NCBI RefSeq assembly: GCF_021648825.1
Contig: NZ_JAKJHS010000010.1
Span: 1-64,000, forward strand
Length of the DNA: 64,000 bases
Origin: Rhizobium halophilum
Lineage (GTDB): Bacteria > Pseudomonadota > Alphaproteobacteria > Rhizobiales > Rhizobiaceae
Reading direction: 5' to 3'
In this document: positions 27,068 to 36,688 of the stretch, piece after piece
Layout of the letters: each line of letters begins with the position of its first letter
Numbering within the stretch: position 1 is the stretch's first letter
The notes under the pieces: model-generated
What the model saw: only the letters and a program-made list of their open reading frames with translations
Told to the model about the DNA's origin: nothing
Databases searched by the model: none
Translations under genes and position numbers: made by a program

Positions 27068-27193
27068 ATGCCGCTTCAGGGCCCAGCATTCATACTCGCT
27101 CTCGCAATCTTCATTGCCGGCGCCCCCTTGCTGGCCAAGCACGCCGATGCGGATCGGAGCAACCACGCCTATGTTGCTGCAGCGAGCTTCTGA
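27068..27193 (+). CDS. 41-residue hydrophobic small protein overlapping the SH3-domain gene
   Basis: ATG at 27068 with a strong ribosome site, GGAGGA, seven bases upstream; stop TGA at 27191. The peptide starts MPLQGPAFILALAIFIAGAP, with one hydrophobic segment (residues 7-24) and a short polar tail with HADADRSNHAY, so a small membrane protein or a peptide with a signal-like start. It overlaps the SH3-domain gene by 23 bases in another frame, which suggests translational coupling. A -1/+1 frame slip joining the two as one precursor is an alternative but the SH3 gene has its own signal peptide. Confidence 0.55.
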   Translation: MPLQGPAFILALAIFIAGAPLLAKHADADRSNHAYVAAASF

Positions 27194-27698
27194 GGCCTCC
27201 TCTCTTTTCTTTTGGCTTGCGTGGGGCGCCCTCGTCTTTGCCGCTGCTTCGGCCTCGGGTACGGCCTTTGCCCAAGTGGTTCCGGGCGAGGAACATTGCG
27301 TGGTGAACGTCAAGACAGACGACGTTCTGAACGTGCGGCGACAGCCGAATGCCGAAGCGAGCATCGCCAACAGACTACGGTACAACGAGTGTGGGGTGAT
27401 CGTGACCGGCACGTGCCGGGGCGACTGGTGCCCGGTAGAAGCCAAACACGACACGGGATGGGTCCACCGGCGTTACATCTCCATGGTTTCGCCTTCGCTT
27501 TACTGCGTGTCGGGCGTTTCCTCCGCCGACCGGCTGAACCTGCGACGCTGGCCTTCGGCGCAGTCGCAGGTGATCACCACCCTTGCCCCTGACCAGTGCG
27601 ACATTGCCTTCCTGCCCTATACCACCGACGACTGGCAGAAGGTCCGGGTCGAGGGCTGGGAAGGATGGGTCAATCGGCGGTTCGTCAGCGGCCAGTAA
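27171..27698 (+). CDS. secreted protein with two bacterial SH3 domains
   Basis: A 175-residue exported protein: signal peptide MLLQRASEASSLFFWLAWGA continuing to TAFAQ (cleavage expected before Q35), then two SH3b units (about 40-100 with DVLNVRRQPNAEASIANRLRYNE, and 103-165 with DRLNLRRWPSAQSQVITTLAPDQ), each ending in the W-V-x-R-R motif (TGWVHRRYIS and EGWVNRRFVS). Four cysteines per repeat region (C44, C67, C74, C79 for instance) suggest disulfides. Such domains bind peptidoglycan or metals. GGAG precedes ATG 27171; the upstream frame to 27114 is less likely. Partly overlaps the 41-residue gene. Confidence 0.78.
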   Translation: MLLQRASEASSLFFWLAWGALVFAAASASGTAFAQVVPGEEHCVVNVKTDDVLNVRRQPNAEASIANRLRYNECGVIVTGTCRGDWCPVEAKHDTGWVHRRYISMVSPSLYCVSGVSSADRLNLRRWPSAQSQVITTLAPDQCDIAFLPYTTDDWQKVRVEGWEGWVNRRFVSGQ

Positions 27699-27808
27699 CG
27701 TGACCCCCTACCCTTCGCCGATTTGGCAAGACAGCGGCGGCGCTGCTCGCTTATGACTGCGTCGTCCTGCGCGAGCGTCTGCGAGTCGCAGCCCGCCGGA
27801 AGTTCCAT

Positions 27809-29047
27809 ATGAGCCACATCCGCCCGCTCGTTCCCCTGCTTGCTACCGCCGGCATCCTGATCGGCGGCAACGGACTGCAAGGCACCTTCATTGCGCTTCG
27901 CGGGTCGCATGAAGGCTTTTCCCCGGCCCTGATCGGCATGATCGGCGCCGGCTACAGCGTTGGCTTTGCGATCGGCTGCATCTACGTCACGAGGCTGCTG
28001 CGCGAGATCGGCCATATCCGGACCTTCTCCGCCATGGCGGCGATCGCCGCATCCTGTTCGCTGTCGATGTCGCTGATCATCGACCCGATCTTCTGGCTTC
28101 TGATGCGCTTCTTGATCGGGATCGCAGTCGCCAGCCTGTTTGCAACTGTCGAGAGCTGGATCAACGCCAAGGTGACGAACGCCAACCGCGCCCGGACGCT
28201 GTCGATCTACCGGCTGGTCGATCTCGGATCAGTGACGGCGGCACAGTACCTCATTCCGGTCGCCGGGATCGAGGGGAGCGTGATCTTCAGCATCATTGCG
28301 ATCGCCATGACGCTGTCGCTGGTACCGATCTCGCTTGCCGACCGCTCCAGCCCCTCCCCGCCCGATGCGATCCGCTTCGACCTTCTGGCGGTGTGGCGGA
28401 TTTCGCCGCTGGCCGTCGTCGGCGTCACCTGCGTGGGGCTTGCGATGGCAGCCTTCCGCAACATCGGCCCGATCTACGGCGAAGCCATCGGCATGAGCAT
28501 CACTTCGATCGCGACCTTCATGAGCGCCGGCATCATCGGCGGCGTGGTGCTGCAATATCCCCTCGGCATCTACTCCGACCGGCTGGACCGTCGAAAGGTG
28601 ATCCTCTGGACGACGATCGGCTCCATCATCACCGGCGCCTATCTTTCCTTCGGCGCCGGAACGAGCGAGACGGCCAATATCGCCGGCGTCTTCCTGTTCG
28701 GCGCCTTCTCGATGCCGCTTTACTCGCTCTGTTCGGCGCACGGCAACGACCATGCGCGGGACGGCGAGCATGCGCTGATGTCTGCCGGCCTGCTGTTCTA
28801 TTGGTCGATGGGTGCAACCGTGGGGCCGCTGCTCGCGGCCTTGATGCTGCAGTTCATCGGAGCGAACGTCTTTTTCGTCTACACCTCCTTCGTCTTTGCC
28901 GGGTTCGCCATCTATACATTGCAGCGGATGGCGACGCGTCCGCCGGTGCCGCCGGACGAGCGGCCGCGCCGCTTCCGGGCCCTGCTTCGGACCTCCGCCT
29001 ATTTCAACAAGCTTGCCGCACCGCCGACGAAGGAAGATCGGCGCTGA
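27809..29047 (+). CDS. MFS transporter (YcaD/UMF2-like)
   Basis: A 412-residue transporter with 12 hydrophobic segments. GGNGLQGTFIALRGSHEGFSPALIGMIGAGYSVGFAIGCI resembles the start of YcaD-type MFS proteins; the middle charged loop is DRSSPSPPDAIRFDLLAVWR, and the second half has GIYSDRLDRRKVILWTTIGS, the MFS loop 8-9 motif. The cytoplasmic C-terminus is Arg-rich. GGAAG lies seven bases before the ATG. Substrate unknown. The gene lies between an SH3 protein and rnd, as in other rhizobial genomes. Confidence 0.83.
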   Translation: MSHIRPLVPLLATAGILIGGNGLQGTFIALRGSHEGFSPALIGMIGAGYSVGFAIGCIYVTRLLREIGHIRTFSAMAAIAASCSLSMSLIIDPIFWLLMRFLIGIAVASLFATVESWINAKVTNANRARTLSIYRLVDLGSVTAAQYLIPVAGIEGSVIFSIIAIAMTLSLVPISLADRSSPSPPDAIRFDLLAVWRISPLAVVGVTCVGLAMAAFRNIGPIYGEAIGMSITSIATFMSAGIIGGVVLQYPLGIYSDRLDRRKVILWTTIGSIITGAYLSFGAGTSETANIAGVFLFGAFSMPLYSLCSAHGNDHARDGEHALMSAGLLFYWSMGATVGPLLAALMLQFIGANVFFVYTSFVFAGFAIYTLQRMATRPPVPPDERPRRFRALLRTSAYFNKLAAPPTKEDRR

Positions 29048-29124
29048 TCCGCCCGGTTGTATTGACATATGCGAGCGGAAGGAGAAGGAAGGCCGATCTT
29101 TTGACGAATTGACGCGACGGACTG

Positions 29125-30303
29125 ATGATCGAAACCACTGCTGCCCTCGATGACGCCTGCCGGGCGCTTGCCCAATCCGAGTTCATCACCATCGATACGG
29201 AATTCCTGCGGGAAACAACCTTCTGGCCGCAGCTCTGCCTGATCCAGATGGCGAGTCCGACGATGGAAGTGCTGGTCGACCCGCTTGCCAAGGGGCTGGA
29301 CCTTGCGCCCTTCTTCGAGCTGATGGCGGATGCGAACGTGGTCAAGGTCTTCCACGCGGCGCGCCAGGACATCGAGATCATTCATCACCTTGGCAACCTC
29401 ATGCCGCACCCGATTTTCGACACACAGGTGGCCGCCATGGTCTGCGGCTTCGGCGACAGCGTATCCTACGACCAGCTGGTGCAGCGGGTGACGGGTGCCC
29501 AAATCGACAAGTCCTCGCGGTTTACCGACTGGAGCCGGCGACCGCTTTCAGACAAGCAGCTCGATTATGCGCTCGCCGACGTGACGCATCTGCGCGACGT
29601 CTACCAGTTTCTCAAGGCGCAGCTGGAACGGGAGGGGCGTGCCAGCTGGCTGACGGAAGAGATGGCGATCCTAGAATCGGCCAACACCTACGATATTCAT
29701 CCGGACGACGCCTGGCTTCGGCTGAAGGCGCGGCTGCGCAAACCGACCGAACTCGCGATCCTGAAGTACGTCGCCGCCTGGCGCGAACGGGAAGCCCGCA
29801 GCCGCAACGTGCCGCGCTCGCGGGTCCTGAAGGACGACGGGATCTATGAAATCGCCCAGCAGCAGCCAAAGGACACCGAAGCGCTGTCACGGCTGCGGAC
29901 CATCCCCAAGGGCTGGGAGCGCTCGGCCTCCGGCACCGCGGTGATCGAGGCTGTCAATGCAGCGCTTGCACTGCCGAAGTCGGAGATGCCGCATGCGCCG
30001 AAGCACGTGCGCTCGCCGGAAGGCACAGGTGCCGCTGTCGAGCTCCTCAAGGTGCTGCTGCGGCTGATCTCCGACAAGGAAGGCGTCGCCGCCAAGGTGA
30101 TCGCCAACACGGACGACCTGGAGAAGATCGCGGCGGAAGGCGAAACGGCCGAGGTGGCCGCCCTCTCCGGTTGGCGTCGCGAGCTATTCGGGCAAACCGC
30201 GCTCCGCCTGATCTCCGGCGAAGTGGCGCTGCGGTTTGTCGACAAGAAGGTTGAGTCGGTGGAACTCCATGAAGCGATCCCGAACGCTCGACAGCATTCA
30301 TGA
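29125..30303 (+). CDS. rnd: ribonuclease D
   Basis: 3'-5' exoribonuclease that trims tRNA precursors and structured RNAs. The DEDD nuclease domain occupies about residues 1-190, with D24 and E26 in ITIDTEFLRE (Exo I), HAARQDIEIIHHLG (Exo II) and DYALADVTHL with the tyrosine and aspartate of Exo III; an HRDC domain follows at about 205-290 (KYVAAWREREARSRNVPRSRVL). Length 392 is normal. The ATG at 29125 has no strong ribosome site. A hairpin terminator follows 30 bases after the stop. Confidence 0.95.
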   Translation: MIETTAALDDACRALAQSEFITIDTEFLRETTFWPQLCLIQMASPTMEVLVDPLAKGLDLAPFFELMADANVVKVFHAARQDIEIIHHLGNLMPHPIFDTQVAAMVCGFGDSVSYDQLVQRVTGAQIDKSSRFTDWSRRPLSDKQLDYALADVTHLRDVYQFLKAQLEREGRASWLTEEMAILESANTYDIHPDDAWLRLKARLRKPTELAILKYVAAWREREARSRNVPRSRVLKDDGIYEIAQQQPKDTEALSRLRTIPKGWERSASGTAVIEAVNAALALPKSEMPHAPKHVRSPEGTGAAVELLKVLLRLISDKEGVAAKVIANTDDLEKIAAEGETAEVAALSGWRRELFGQTALRLISGEVALRFVDKKVESVELHEAIPNARQHS

Positions 30304-30333
30304 AGTTCCGCTATCGCGACCCTCTCACAGCGG

Positions 30334-30361
30334 AAAGGCACCCGGCGTACCGGATGCCTTT
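30334..30361. terminator. hairpin between rnd and the convergent small gene
   Basis: AAAGGCA and TGCCTTT plus CCGG/CCGG form an 11-bp stem with one mismatch and the loop CGTA. It has As on the left and Ts on the right, so it can serve both convergent genes. Confidence 0.65.
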
Positions 30362-30385
30362 CTAAAGACTTGAGCGTCAACTGCG

Positions 30386-30631
30386 TTAGCTATCGCTTCG
30401 AACGGAACGATCAACCAGCTTCAAGCTCCGGTCCGACTGCACCACGTAGGTCTCGCGATATCGGTTCCCGTCTTCGAAAACTTCGTAGGTGACGGGGCTA
30501 CCGACGGGGGCGTTTTCCAAACGCGCCGTTACACCTTCGTAGGTGACGCTTCCGTTGGCGGCATCAAGCGCAAACGCAGATGACGAACCGGCAACGGCGG
30601 CAATAAGTGCGAGAGCAAAGGTCTTTCTCAT
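30386..30631 (-). CDS. small secreted protein of unknown function
   Basis: An 81-residue protein with a clear signal peptide (MRKTFALALIAAVAGSSSAF, cleavage after AFA). The mature part, about 59 residues, is beta-rich: GSVTYEGVTARLENAPVGSPV and YEVFEDGNRYRETYVV, then SDRSLKLVDRSV. GAAGGAA precedes the ATG; the frame upstream of it, though open, lacks a ribosome site. No domain was recognised. It ends in the terminator shared with rnd. Confidence 0.65.
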   Translation of the reverse strand: MRKTFALALIAAVAGSSSAFALDAANGSVTYEGVTARLENAPVGSPVTYEVFEDGNRYRETYVVQSDRSLKLVDRSVRSDS

Positions 30632-30894
30632 AACTTCATTCCTTCTGAAAACGTTCTTGGAAGCCGCGCAATTCACTCGGCTGACCTCCAGATCGCTATC
30701 CGAGGGGATAATCGCAAGGACGGAAAAAATTACCGCTCTGTCTAGATTTGCTAAACAATCTTTGCGCCTCAGAGCACCACGTGCCACGTAAGTGGGATCA
30801 ATAGTTTAACCACCAGGCAGCTTCACTGACGTCGCGCGCGACCGACGTTCAAGATCCCTCACGTGTTGTTGAAGCAGGCGAACTGTATGGAAGC

Positions 30895-32412
30895 CTACTC
30901 GAACCTGAAGGCAAGGCGTTTGCCGGTAAGCTTGGCCAACTGCTGCAGACGTCCCTCCAAGCGCTCGCCGGCAAGGGCGCCGTGCTCACGTGGCACAACG
31001 AATTCGAGATCAAGATTAGGAGACGTCGCCTCACGAAAGGCAAGGCTATTCACGATCCCGGGCATCGAGGCGGAGAAGAGGTAGACGACCCGCAGCATGC
31101 CCCCCAGGAGCTTGGCCAGGTCTTGAAGCCGGGGGTGCGCAATTGCAGCGAGTGGTCCAGAGGCCCCGTCGTCCTGAAGTCCCTCGAACCGGTAGTAGTT
31201 GGCGAGCGCGAGGTAGGCCCGTCCTGGATGAGTGATGCCAACGAGCGATGAGTGTGCGATCAGGTTCAGGGCCTGTGCTCCTCGGTAGTCGGGATGCGCG
31301 CGCCAGCTGATATCCGCCAGTAGACAGGCGGCCTGCCGATAACGGCTCTCCTCCTCGCTCTCTTCGATACCGAACATGGGGACCATGCGGCCTGTCCAGG
31401 CTGCAAGTTCGCGCGCATGCTCCGGTGAGCGGGCCCTAAGGATTGCCAACTGGTCTGCCGCCACCAACAGTGGATCGGACGCCTTCTCCGCTTCGGGCAG
31501 AAGTGAATAAAGATAGCCCTCGCGAACGCCCTGGGCAGAGAAGAGGATGCGGGCCGGTTTCATAACCTTCAGGACCTCCCGCATCGCCACCGCACCAAAG
31601 GGCAGCAGGGTCCGCCGGTTTTTGGAGATGGCCTGCCAGGCAGGATGCTTGTTGTCGCCGGCAATCACGGTATCCAGGAAGCTGTCGATCTCCTCGAGCT
31701 TGAGCTTGTAGCCCTGCATCATGTGGAGGGGGTAGCCGTTCATCTCCATATGGAGCTTGGCGATATTTCGCCAGGTGCCGCCCACGGCGTAAAAGGTGCG
31801 GCCCTCGCCCCGGGTCAGGAATTCAGCCCTCGCCACGTGTTCCGCTGCGATCGTGCGGGCCTTCTCCAGCGATTGACCTGATGTCTCCGACAGCCGCAGA
31901 CCACCCAGTGGCAACGTGATGCCGCGACCCAGTTGCTCCCCACGGATGTCGATCAGTTCGAGGGATCCACCACCGAGGTCGCCCGCGATCCCATCGGGGC
32001 CGTGGAAGCCACTGATAACGCCATAGGCGGAGTAAAGTGCTTCCTCTTCACCCGTCAGAACCTGGACACTGCAACCGAGTATCTCTTCAGCATCTTTGAT
32101 GAACTGCGCGCCATTGGAGGCTTCCCGCGCAGCCGCTGTGGCCAGAGGATAAATCCGGGTGGCACGGGCCTGTTCCGACAGGGCGCGAAAACGTCGGAGC
32201 GCCGCCAAAGCGCGATCAACCGCTGCCGGATCCATGGAGCCTGTCGACGCCAATCCCTTTCCGAGGCCGCACAGCACCTTTTCGTTGAAGAGCATGGCCG
32301 GCGCGCGCGACAGCCCTTCGTAAATCACGAGGCGAACGGAGTTGGAGCCAATGTCGACGACGGAGACTGGGGCGATTCCCGGCAACCGCCCTTGGGCTTC
32401 AGATCGAACCAT
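30895..32412 (-). CDS. ppx: exopolyphosphatase (Ppx/GppA family)
   Basis: Removes terminal phosphates from polyphosphate, and in the wider family also acts on pppGpp. The 505-residue protein has the actin-like N-terminal half with VVDIGSNSVRLVIYEG (phosphate loop 1) and GDLGGGSLELIDIRG (phosphate loop 2), and from about residue 325 an HD-like helical half with RYRQAACLLADISWRAHPDYRG. It starts 16 bases after the ppk stop and is the last gene of perM-hdaA-ppk-ppx, placing opposite reactions of polyphosphate turnover on one transcript. Confidence 0.94.
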   Translation of the reverse strand: MVRSEAQGRLPGIAPVSVVDIGSNSVRLVIYEGLSRAPAMLFNEKVLCGLGKGLASTGSMDPAAVDRALAALRRFRALSEQARATRIYPLATAAAREASNGAQFIKDAEEILGCSVQVLTGEEEALYSAYGVISGFHGPDGIAGDLGGGSLELIDIRGEQLGRGITLPLGGLRLSETSGQSLEKARTIAAEHVARAEFLTRGEGRTFYAVGGTWRNIAKLHMEMNGYPLHMMQGYKLKLEEIDSFLDTVIAGDNKHPAWQAISKNRRTLLPFGAVAMREVLKVMKPARILFSAQGVREGYLYSLLPEAEKASDPLLVAADQLAILRARSPEHARELAAWTGRMVPMFGIEESEEESRYRQAACLLADISWRAHPDYRGAQALNLIAHSSLVGITHPGRAYLALANYYRFEGLQDDGASGPLAAIAHPRLQDLAKLLGGMLRVVYLFSASMPGIVNSLAFREATSPNLDLEFVVPREHGALAGERLEGRLQQLAKLTGKRLAFRFE

Positions 32413-32428
32413 GCGTGCCTTTTCTTGG

Positions 32429-34615
32429 CTAACTCTTGCGCCCGGACATCACGCCCGCGATCAACTTCGGAGCACTCGATTTCAAAGCTTCACCACGACC
32501 GGAAAGGCTCGGATTGGTCATGAAATACTGTTGCGCGTTGAAAGGTTCCTCGCCCGGACGCACTTCGATGCGCCTTGACGTGCCGTCGGGCAATATCTCG
32601 TAGCTCTGCTGATTGTCAATCAAGTTGCCGAGCATGATCTGCGACAGGACCTGCTCATGCACAGTCGGGTTCAAAAGCGGCACCAGCGTCTCGACCCGGC
32701 GATCGAGGTTGCGCGGCATCATGTCGGCTGAACCGATATAAACCAGCGCGTTTTCCGACGGCAGGCCATAGCCGTTGCCGAAGCAGAAGATTCGGCTGTG
32801 CTCCAGGAACCTGCCGACGATGGACTTGACCCGGATATTGTCCGACAGACCCTTCACCTGTGGGCGCAGACAGCAGATGCCACGAACAACGAGATCGACA
32901 TCGACGCCCGCCCGGCTCGCTCTGTAAAGCGCGTCGATGATCTCCGGATCGACCAGCGAGTTCATCTTCATCCAGATCGCTGCCGGCCCACCACGCTGCG
33001 CATGCACGATCTCCTCCTCGATATGGCGGAGAATCCGGGTTCGCAACGTATAGGGCGACACGGCGAGCTTCATGCTGTCTTCGGGTTCACCGTATCCGGT
33101 GATGAAATTGAAGACGTTTGCCATGTCGTGGGCAATCTTCGGATTGCAGGTGAAGAAGGACAGATCGGTGTAGATCTTGGCCGTGACCGGATGGTAGTTG
33201 CCGGTGCCGAGGTGGCAGTAGGTGCGCAACCTGCCCTCTTCGCGGCGGACCACCATCGACATCTTGGCATGCGTCTTCAGTTCGATGAAACCGAAGACCA
33301 CCTGCACGCCGGCTCGCTCCAGATCGCGTGCCCAGCGGATATTGGCTTCCTCGTCGAAGCGTGCCTTGAGCTCCACCAAGGCTGTAACGGATTTGCCCAT
33401 CTCGGCGGCGTCGATCAGCGCCCGGACGATCGGACTGTCGTTGGAGGTGCGGTAGAGCGTCTGCTTTATCGCCAGAACATCCGGATCACGCGCTGCCTGC
33501 AGGAGGAACTGCACCACCACATCGAAACTTTCGTATGGATGGTGAACCACCATGTCCTTTTCGCGGATGGCTGCGAAACAATCACCGGCGTGTTCGCGGA
33601 CCCGTTCGGGAAATCGGGCGTTGTAAGGATCGAACCGCAGGTCGTCGCGCGGCGCTTTGGCGATCTCCGAGAGCGTATTGAGCGCCAAGAGACCGGGTAG
33701 AACTGCAACGCGGTTATCCGGCACCCCCAATTCCTGGACAACGAAGTGGCGCAATTCCGAAGGCATCTCGGAATCGGTTTCGATGCGGATGACCTTGCCA
33801 CGGCGCCGGCGTTTCAGTGCCGTCTCAAAGAAGCGTACCAGATCTTCGGCTTCTTCCTCGACCTCGATATCGCTATCGCGGATGATACGGAAGGTACCGG
33901 CACCCTTGACCTCATAGCCGGGGAAGAGCCGGTTCGTGAACATGCCGACCACATCCTCCAAGGTGATGTAGCGGATCGTTGCCCCATCATCGGGAAGGCG
34001 GATGAAGCGGTCCAGCGTCGGCGGCAAGCGCAGCAGCCCGGTCATGGGCTCACGCCCATGCATGCTGTGAAGCTGCAGGGCGATCGAGAACCCGAGGTTC
34101 GGGATGAACGGGAATGGATGGGCCGGATCGATCGACAGCGGCGTCAGGATCGGGAAGAGATCTTCATCGAAGGCCGTGGCAAGCCAGTTGCGATCGTCCG
34201 GGGAGAGAGCCGCAGGCCGGACAATCAAGATGTCCTCCTGTGCCAGATACTGCTGGAGCACGGCGAGCGATGCCTGCTGCTCCATCTGCAGGTTGTCGAT
34301 CTCCTGCAGGATGCCGTCGAGCTGTTCGGCGGGGGTCTTGCCGTCAGGACTACGGATCGCGATCCCCTGACGCACCTGACCCTCCAAACCGGCGACGCGC
34401 ACCATGAAGAACTCGTCAAGGTTTGCAGCCGAAATCGACAGGAAGCGCACGCGCTCCAGCAGCGGATGCGCCGTGTTGAGTGTTTCTTCAAGGACCCGAC
34501 GGTTAAACTGAAGCCAGGAGAACTCGCGGTTGATAAACCGCTCAGGGCTGTTCATCAGATCATCGAACGCCGCCGTATCGCTCGTGGCCTGGTCAGTCCC
34601 GGTCGTAACGTCCAT
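32429..34615 (-). CDS. ppk1: polyphosphate kinase 1
   Basis: Builds polyphosphate from ATP, reversibly. The 728-residue protein has the N-terminal domain ([19 protein letters not shown]), the head domain, and two catalytic phospholipase-D-like domains: [20 protein letters not shown] contains the histidine that is phosphorylated in this family, and [20 protein letters not shown] and the arginine-rich [16 protein letters not shown] follow the family pattern. The ATG at 34615 is chosen because GGGGGC is seven bases before it; the frame is open a further 63 bases. It sits between hdaA and ppx. Confidence 0.95.
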   Translation of the reverse strand: MDVTTGTDQATSDTAAFDDLMNSPERFINREFSWLQFNRRVLEETLNTAHPLLERVRFLSISAANLDEFFMVRVAGLEGQVRQGIAIRSPDGKTPAEQLDGILQEIDNLQMEQQASLAVLQQYLAQEDILIVRPAALSPDDRNWLATAFDEDLFPILTPLSIDPAHPFPFIPNLGFSIALQLHSMHGREPMTGLLRLPPTLDRFIRLPDDGATIRYITLEDVVGMFTNRLFPGYEVKGAGTFRIIRDSDIEVEEEAEDLVRFFETALKRRRRGKVIRIETDSEMPSELRHFVVQELGVPDNRVAVLPGLLALNTLSEIAKAPRDDLRFDPYNARFPERVREHAGDCFAAIREKDMVVHHPYESFDVVVQFLLQAARDPDVLAIKQTLYRTSNDSPIVRALIDAAEMGKSVTALVELKARFDEEANIRWARDLERAGVQVVFGFIELKTHAKMSMVVRREEGRLRTYCHLGTGNYHPVTAKIYTDLSFFTCNPKIAHDMANVFNFITGYGEPEDSMKLAVSPYTLRTRILRHIEEEIVHAQRGGPAAIWMKMNSLVDPEIIDALYRASRAGVDVDLVVRGICCLRPQVKGLSDNIRVKSIVGRFLEHSRIFCFGNGYGLPSENALVYIGSADMMPRNLDRRVETLVPLLNPTVHEQVLSQIMLGNLIDNQQSYEILPDGTSRRIEVRPGEEPFNAQQYFMTNPSLSGRGEALKSSAPKLIAGVMSGRKS

Positions 34616-34674
34616 GAATATGCCCCCAATCGTTCTCCAGCAGATATTAAAGATTGGCGACGGAACTGTGACAG

Positions 34675-35376
34675 TCAATCACCCTCTTTGCCGATCTGGT
34701 TCAGGACCTCTGCGGCGAGATGGCGGGTGACCCGCGTCCCGCGAGCCAGCGCCAACCGGTCAAGCCGCTCGACAATGGTCTGTGCGGCCGCAAGCGAACG
34801 CTCCATTCTAGTGACGATGTAGCCAACCAATTTGTCATCTATGTAAAGCTGGCGGTCGGCAAATAGCTTCACAATAACCTGAGCCAGCAGATCCTCGTCC
34901 GGCTCGCCAATTTCCGCGACTGTTGCCGCTTTCAGCCGCGAGCGCAAGTCGGGCAGCCTAACCGGCCAGGACATTGGCCAGAGCCGGGAGGTGATGAGCA
35001 GGCTGTGGCCATTCTCCCTCACGCTGTTGATGACGTGAAACAATTCCGTGTCGTCGAATCCCCGACGTTCTGCATCCTCGAAGAGAACAGGCCCTGCAGC
35101 GGCGACACCCGCTGCTCCGGAGCCGGCCAGAGGGTGGATAGACGTCGCGCCACTCCTCTCCTGCCAGATCGAAGCCAGGTGCGACTTGCCTGAGCCCACC
35201 GGGCCAGCAAGGATGACCACCGGCGCCGGCCAGTTCGGCCATTGGTCGATGATCGACACGGCAGCGCTCAGGCGCTCCGACACCATAAGGTCATCACGGC
35301 CACTGGCCGCATCATGGGTAAAAGCCAGCGGGAGCTGCTCGTGCCGCCGCCGATTGCGCTCTGCATTGTCGTTCAT
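34675..35376 (-). CDS. hdaA: DnaA regulatory inactivator homologue HdaA
   Basis: A 233-residue AAA+ protein related to DnaA that, with the beta clamp, promotes hydrolysis of DnaA-bound ATP and so limits initiation (as shown for Caulobacter HdaA). The clamp-binding motif QLPLAF (residues 14-19) is near the N-terminus. The nucleotide site reads [49 protein letters not shown] is the Walker B/sensor I region, and the C-terminal lid ends at [15 protein letters not shown]. It overlaps perM by four bases (ATGA) and precedes ppk1 by 59 bases. Confidence 0.88.
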   Translation of the reverse strand: MNDNAERNRRRHEQLPLAFTHDAASGRDDLMVSERLSAAVSIIDQWPNWPAPVVILAGPVGSGKSHLASIWQERSGATSIHPLAGSGAAGVAAAGPVLFEDAERRGFDDTELFHVINSVRENGHSLLITSRLWPMSWPVRLPDLRSRLKAATVAEIGEPDEDLLAQVIVKLFADRQLYIDDKLVGYIVTRMERSLAAAQTIVERLDRLALARGTRVTRHLAAEVLNQIGKEGD

Positions 35377-36515
35377 GGCTTGTCCTGGGAATGCTCCAGC
35401 ACCTGCGGCGGCCGCTTGTCTTCCCAGGGAAGCGTCGCCGACCGGCCATAGTAGAGGTCGCTCTCAAGGTACCGTGACAGGACAAAACGGACAAGCACAC
35501 CGACCATTGCCGCGGCAGGCACTGCGATGAGAAGTCCGACGAAGCCGAACATCGCGCCGAAGGCGAAGAGCGCGAACATCAGCCAAACCGGGTGCAGACC
35601 TATACGCGAGCCCATCAGTTTCGGCTGGAGGATGTTGCCTTCAATGAATTGGCCTGCAAAGAAAACCACCGCGGTGGCGACAATCCAGGTGTAGTCGGGC
35701 CAAAATTGGACCACCGCAACACCAAGTGAGAGCGCAAGCCCGATGAAGGATCCGACATAGGGAATAAAACTGATCATACCCGCAACGAAGCCGATCAGGA
35801 GACCGAAATTCAACCCGATTAGCGACAGCCCCACCGCATAGAAGATCCCGAGGATCAAGCAGATAGAGCCCTGCCCCCGGACAAAGCCGGCAATCGCCAG
35901 ATCCATATCGCGCGCAAGCTGGCGGACCGTTCCAGAATGGTCGCGGGGCACCCAGCCATCTACCTTTGCCACCATCTTGTCCCAGTCGAGCAGAATGTAG
36001 AAGGCGACGACGGGTGTAACGACCAGCAGTGAAACCACATCGAGCAGCGTTTTGCCCGAGGCCCAGATCTGACGCAGCAGACCCGCCATGAATCCCGCCC
36101 CTTCGGACATCACGTCTGAGAAGTTTTGTTTGGCGGTCTCGATCTGGCCGCTCAGCCAGTCAGGCAGGAAGGCGTCGGGCGTGGCGATAAGTTCCTGCAA
36201 CTGCGAGACGTAGCCAGGCAAGGCTCTTGCAAAATCGTTGAGCTGGCTGACGATGACGGGAATGAGGATCATCAGCGACAAAGCGAACACAAGCACGAAA
36301 CAGACAAGGATCACCACCGTCGCCATCATCCGGCTCAAGCCCCGCCGCTCCAACCAGTCAGCGACCGGATCAAGAAAGTAGGCAAGCGCCATGCCGGCGA
36401 CGAATGGCAGCAGGATCGAGCGGAAGGCCCACAGAAAGACGACGAAAACGGCCAGTGCCGCCACCCAGAACAGGATATGGCGACGCAGGTTTGCTCCGTT
36501 GATGTAATAGGGCAT
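35373..36515 (-). CDS. PerM/AI-2E-family transporter
   Basis: A 380-residue inner-membrane protein with about eight segments. RRHILFWVAALAVFVVFLWAFRSILLPFVAGMALAYFLDPVADWLERRG is the characteristic N-terminus, and GIFYAVGLSLIGLNFGLLIGFVAGMISFIPYVGSFIG the conserved GxxIPYVGs-type motif in the second half. The family includes AI-2 exporters and Na+/H+ antiporters; the substrate here is unknown. The ATG at 36515 has GAGGAA seven bases upstream. Leading gene of the perM-hdaA-ppk1-ppx operon, from a strong candidate promoter. Confidence 0.87.
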   Translation of the reverse strand: MPYYINGANLRRHILFWVAALAVFVVFLWAFRSILLPFVAGMALAYFLDPVADWLERRGLSRMMATVVILVCFVLVFALSLMILIPVIVSQLNDFARALPGYVSQLQELIATPDAFLPDWLSGQIETAKQNFSDVMSEGAGFMAGLLRQIWASGKTLLDVVSLLVVTPVVAFYILLDWDKMVAKVDGWVPRDHSGTVRQLARDMDLAIAGFVRGQGSICLILGIFYAVGLSLIGLNFGLLIGFVAGMISFIPYVGSFIGLALSLGVAVVQFWPDYTWIVATAVVFFAGQFIEGNILQPKLMGSRIGLHPVWLMFALFAFGAMFGFVGLLIAVPAAAMVGVLVRFVLSRYLESDLYYGRSATLPWEDKRPPQVLEHSQDKP

Positions 36516-36551
36516 CGCTGCATTCCTCACTGACGGACGGGCTGGCAACAC

Positions 36552-36580
36552 GGATAGGATGGCGTCGATACGCCGGTCAA
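36552..36580 (-). promoter_or_regulatory. strong candidate promoter of the perM-hdaA-ppk1-ppx operon
   Basis: On the minus strand CTTGACC (TTGACC at 36575-36580) is followed after exactly 17 bases by CTATCC (36552-36557), close to the CTTGAC-N17-CTATAT form of rhizobial housekeeping promoters. The expected start of transcription is about 30 bases before the perM ATG. Confidence 0.65.
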
Positions 36581-36688
36581 GTATCGTGGTCTCAGCTCGC
36601 CGCTTTCCCCTGCTAAGGAGGGTCTAGCGCTTGCATAAGCCGGCGTCCCGTGCAATGGCGCTCAAAGCTTAGCGAGCGGAGACAGGCG

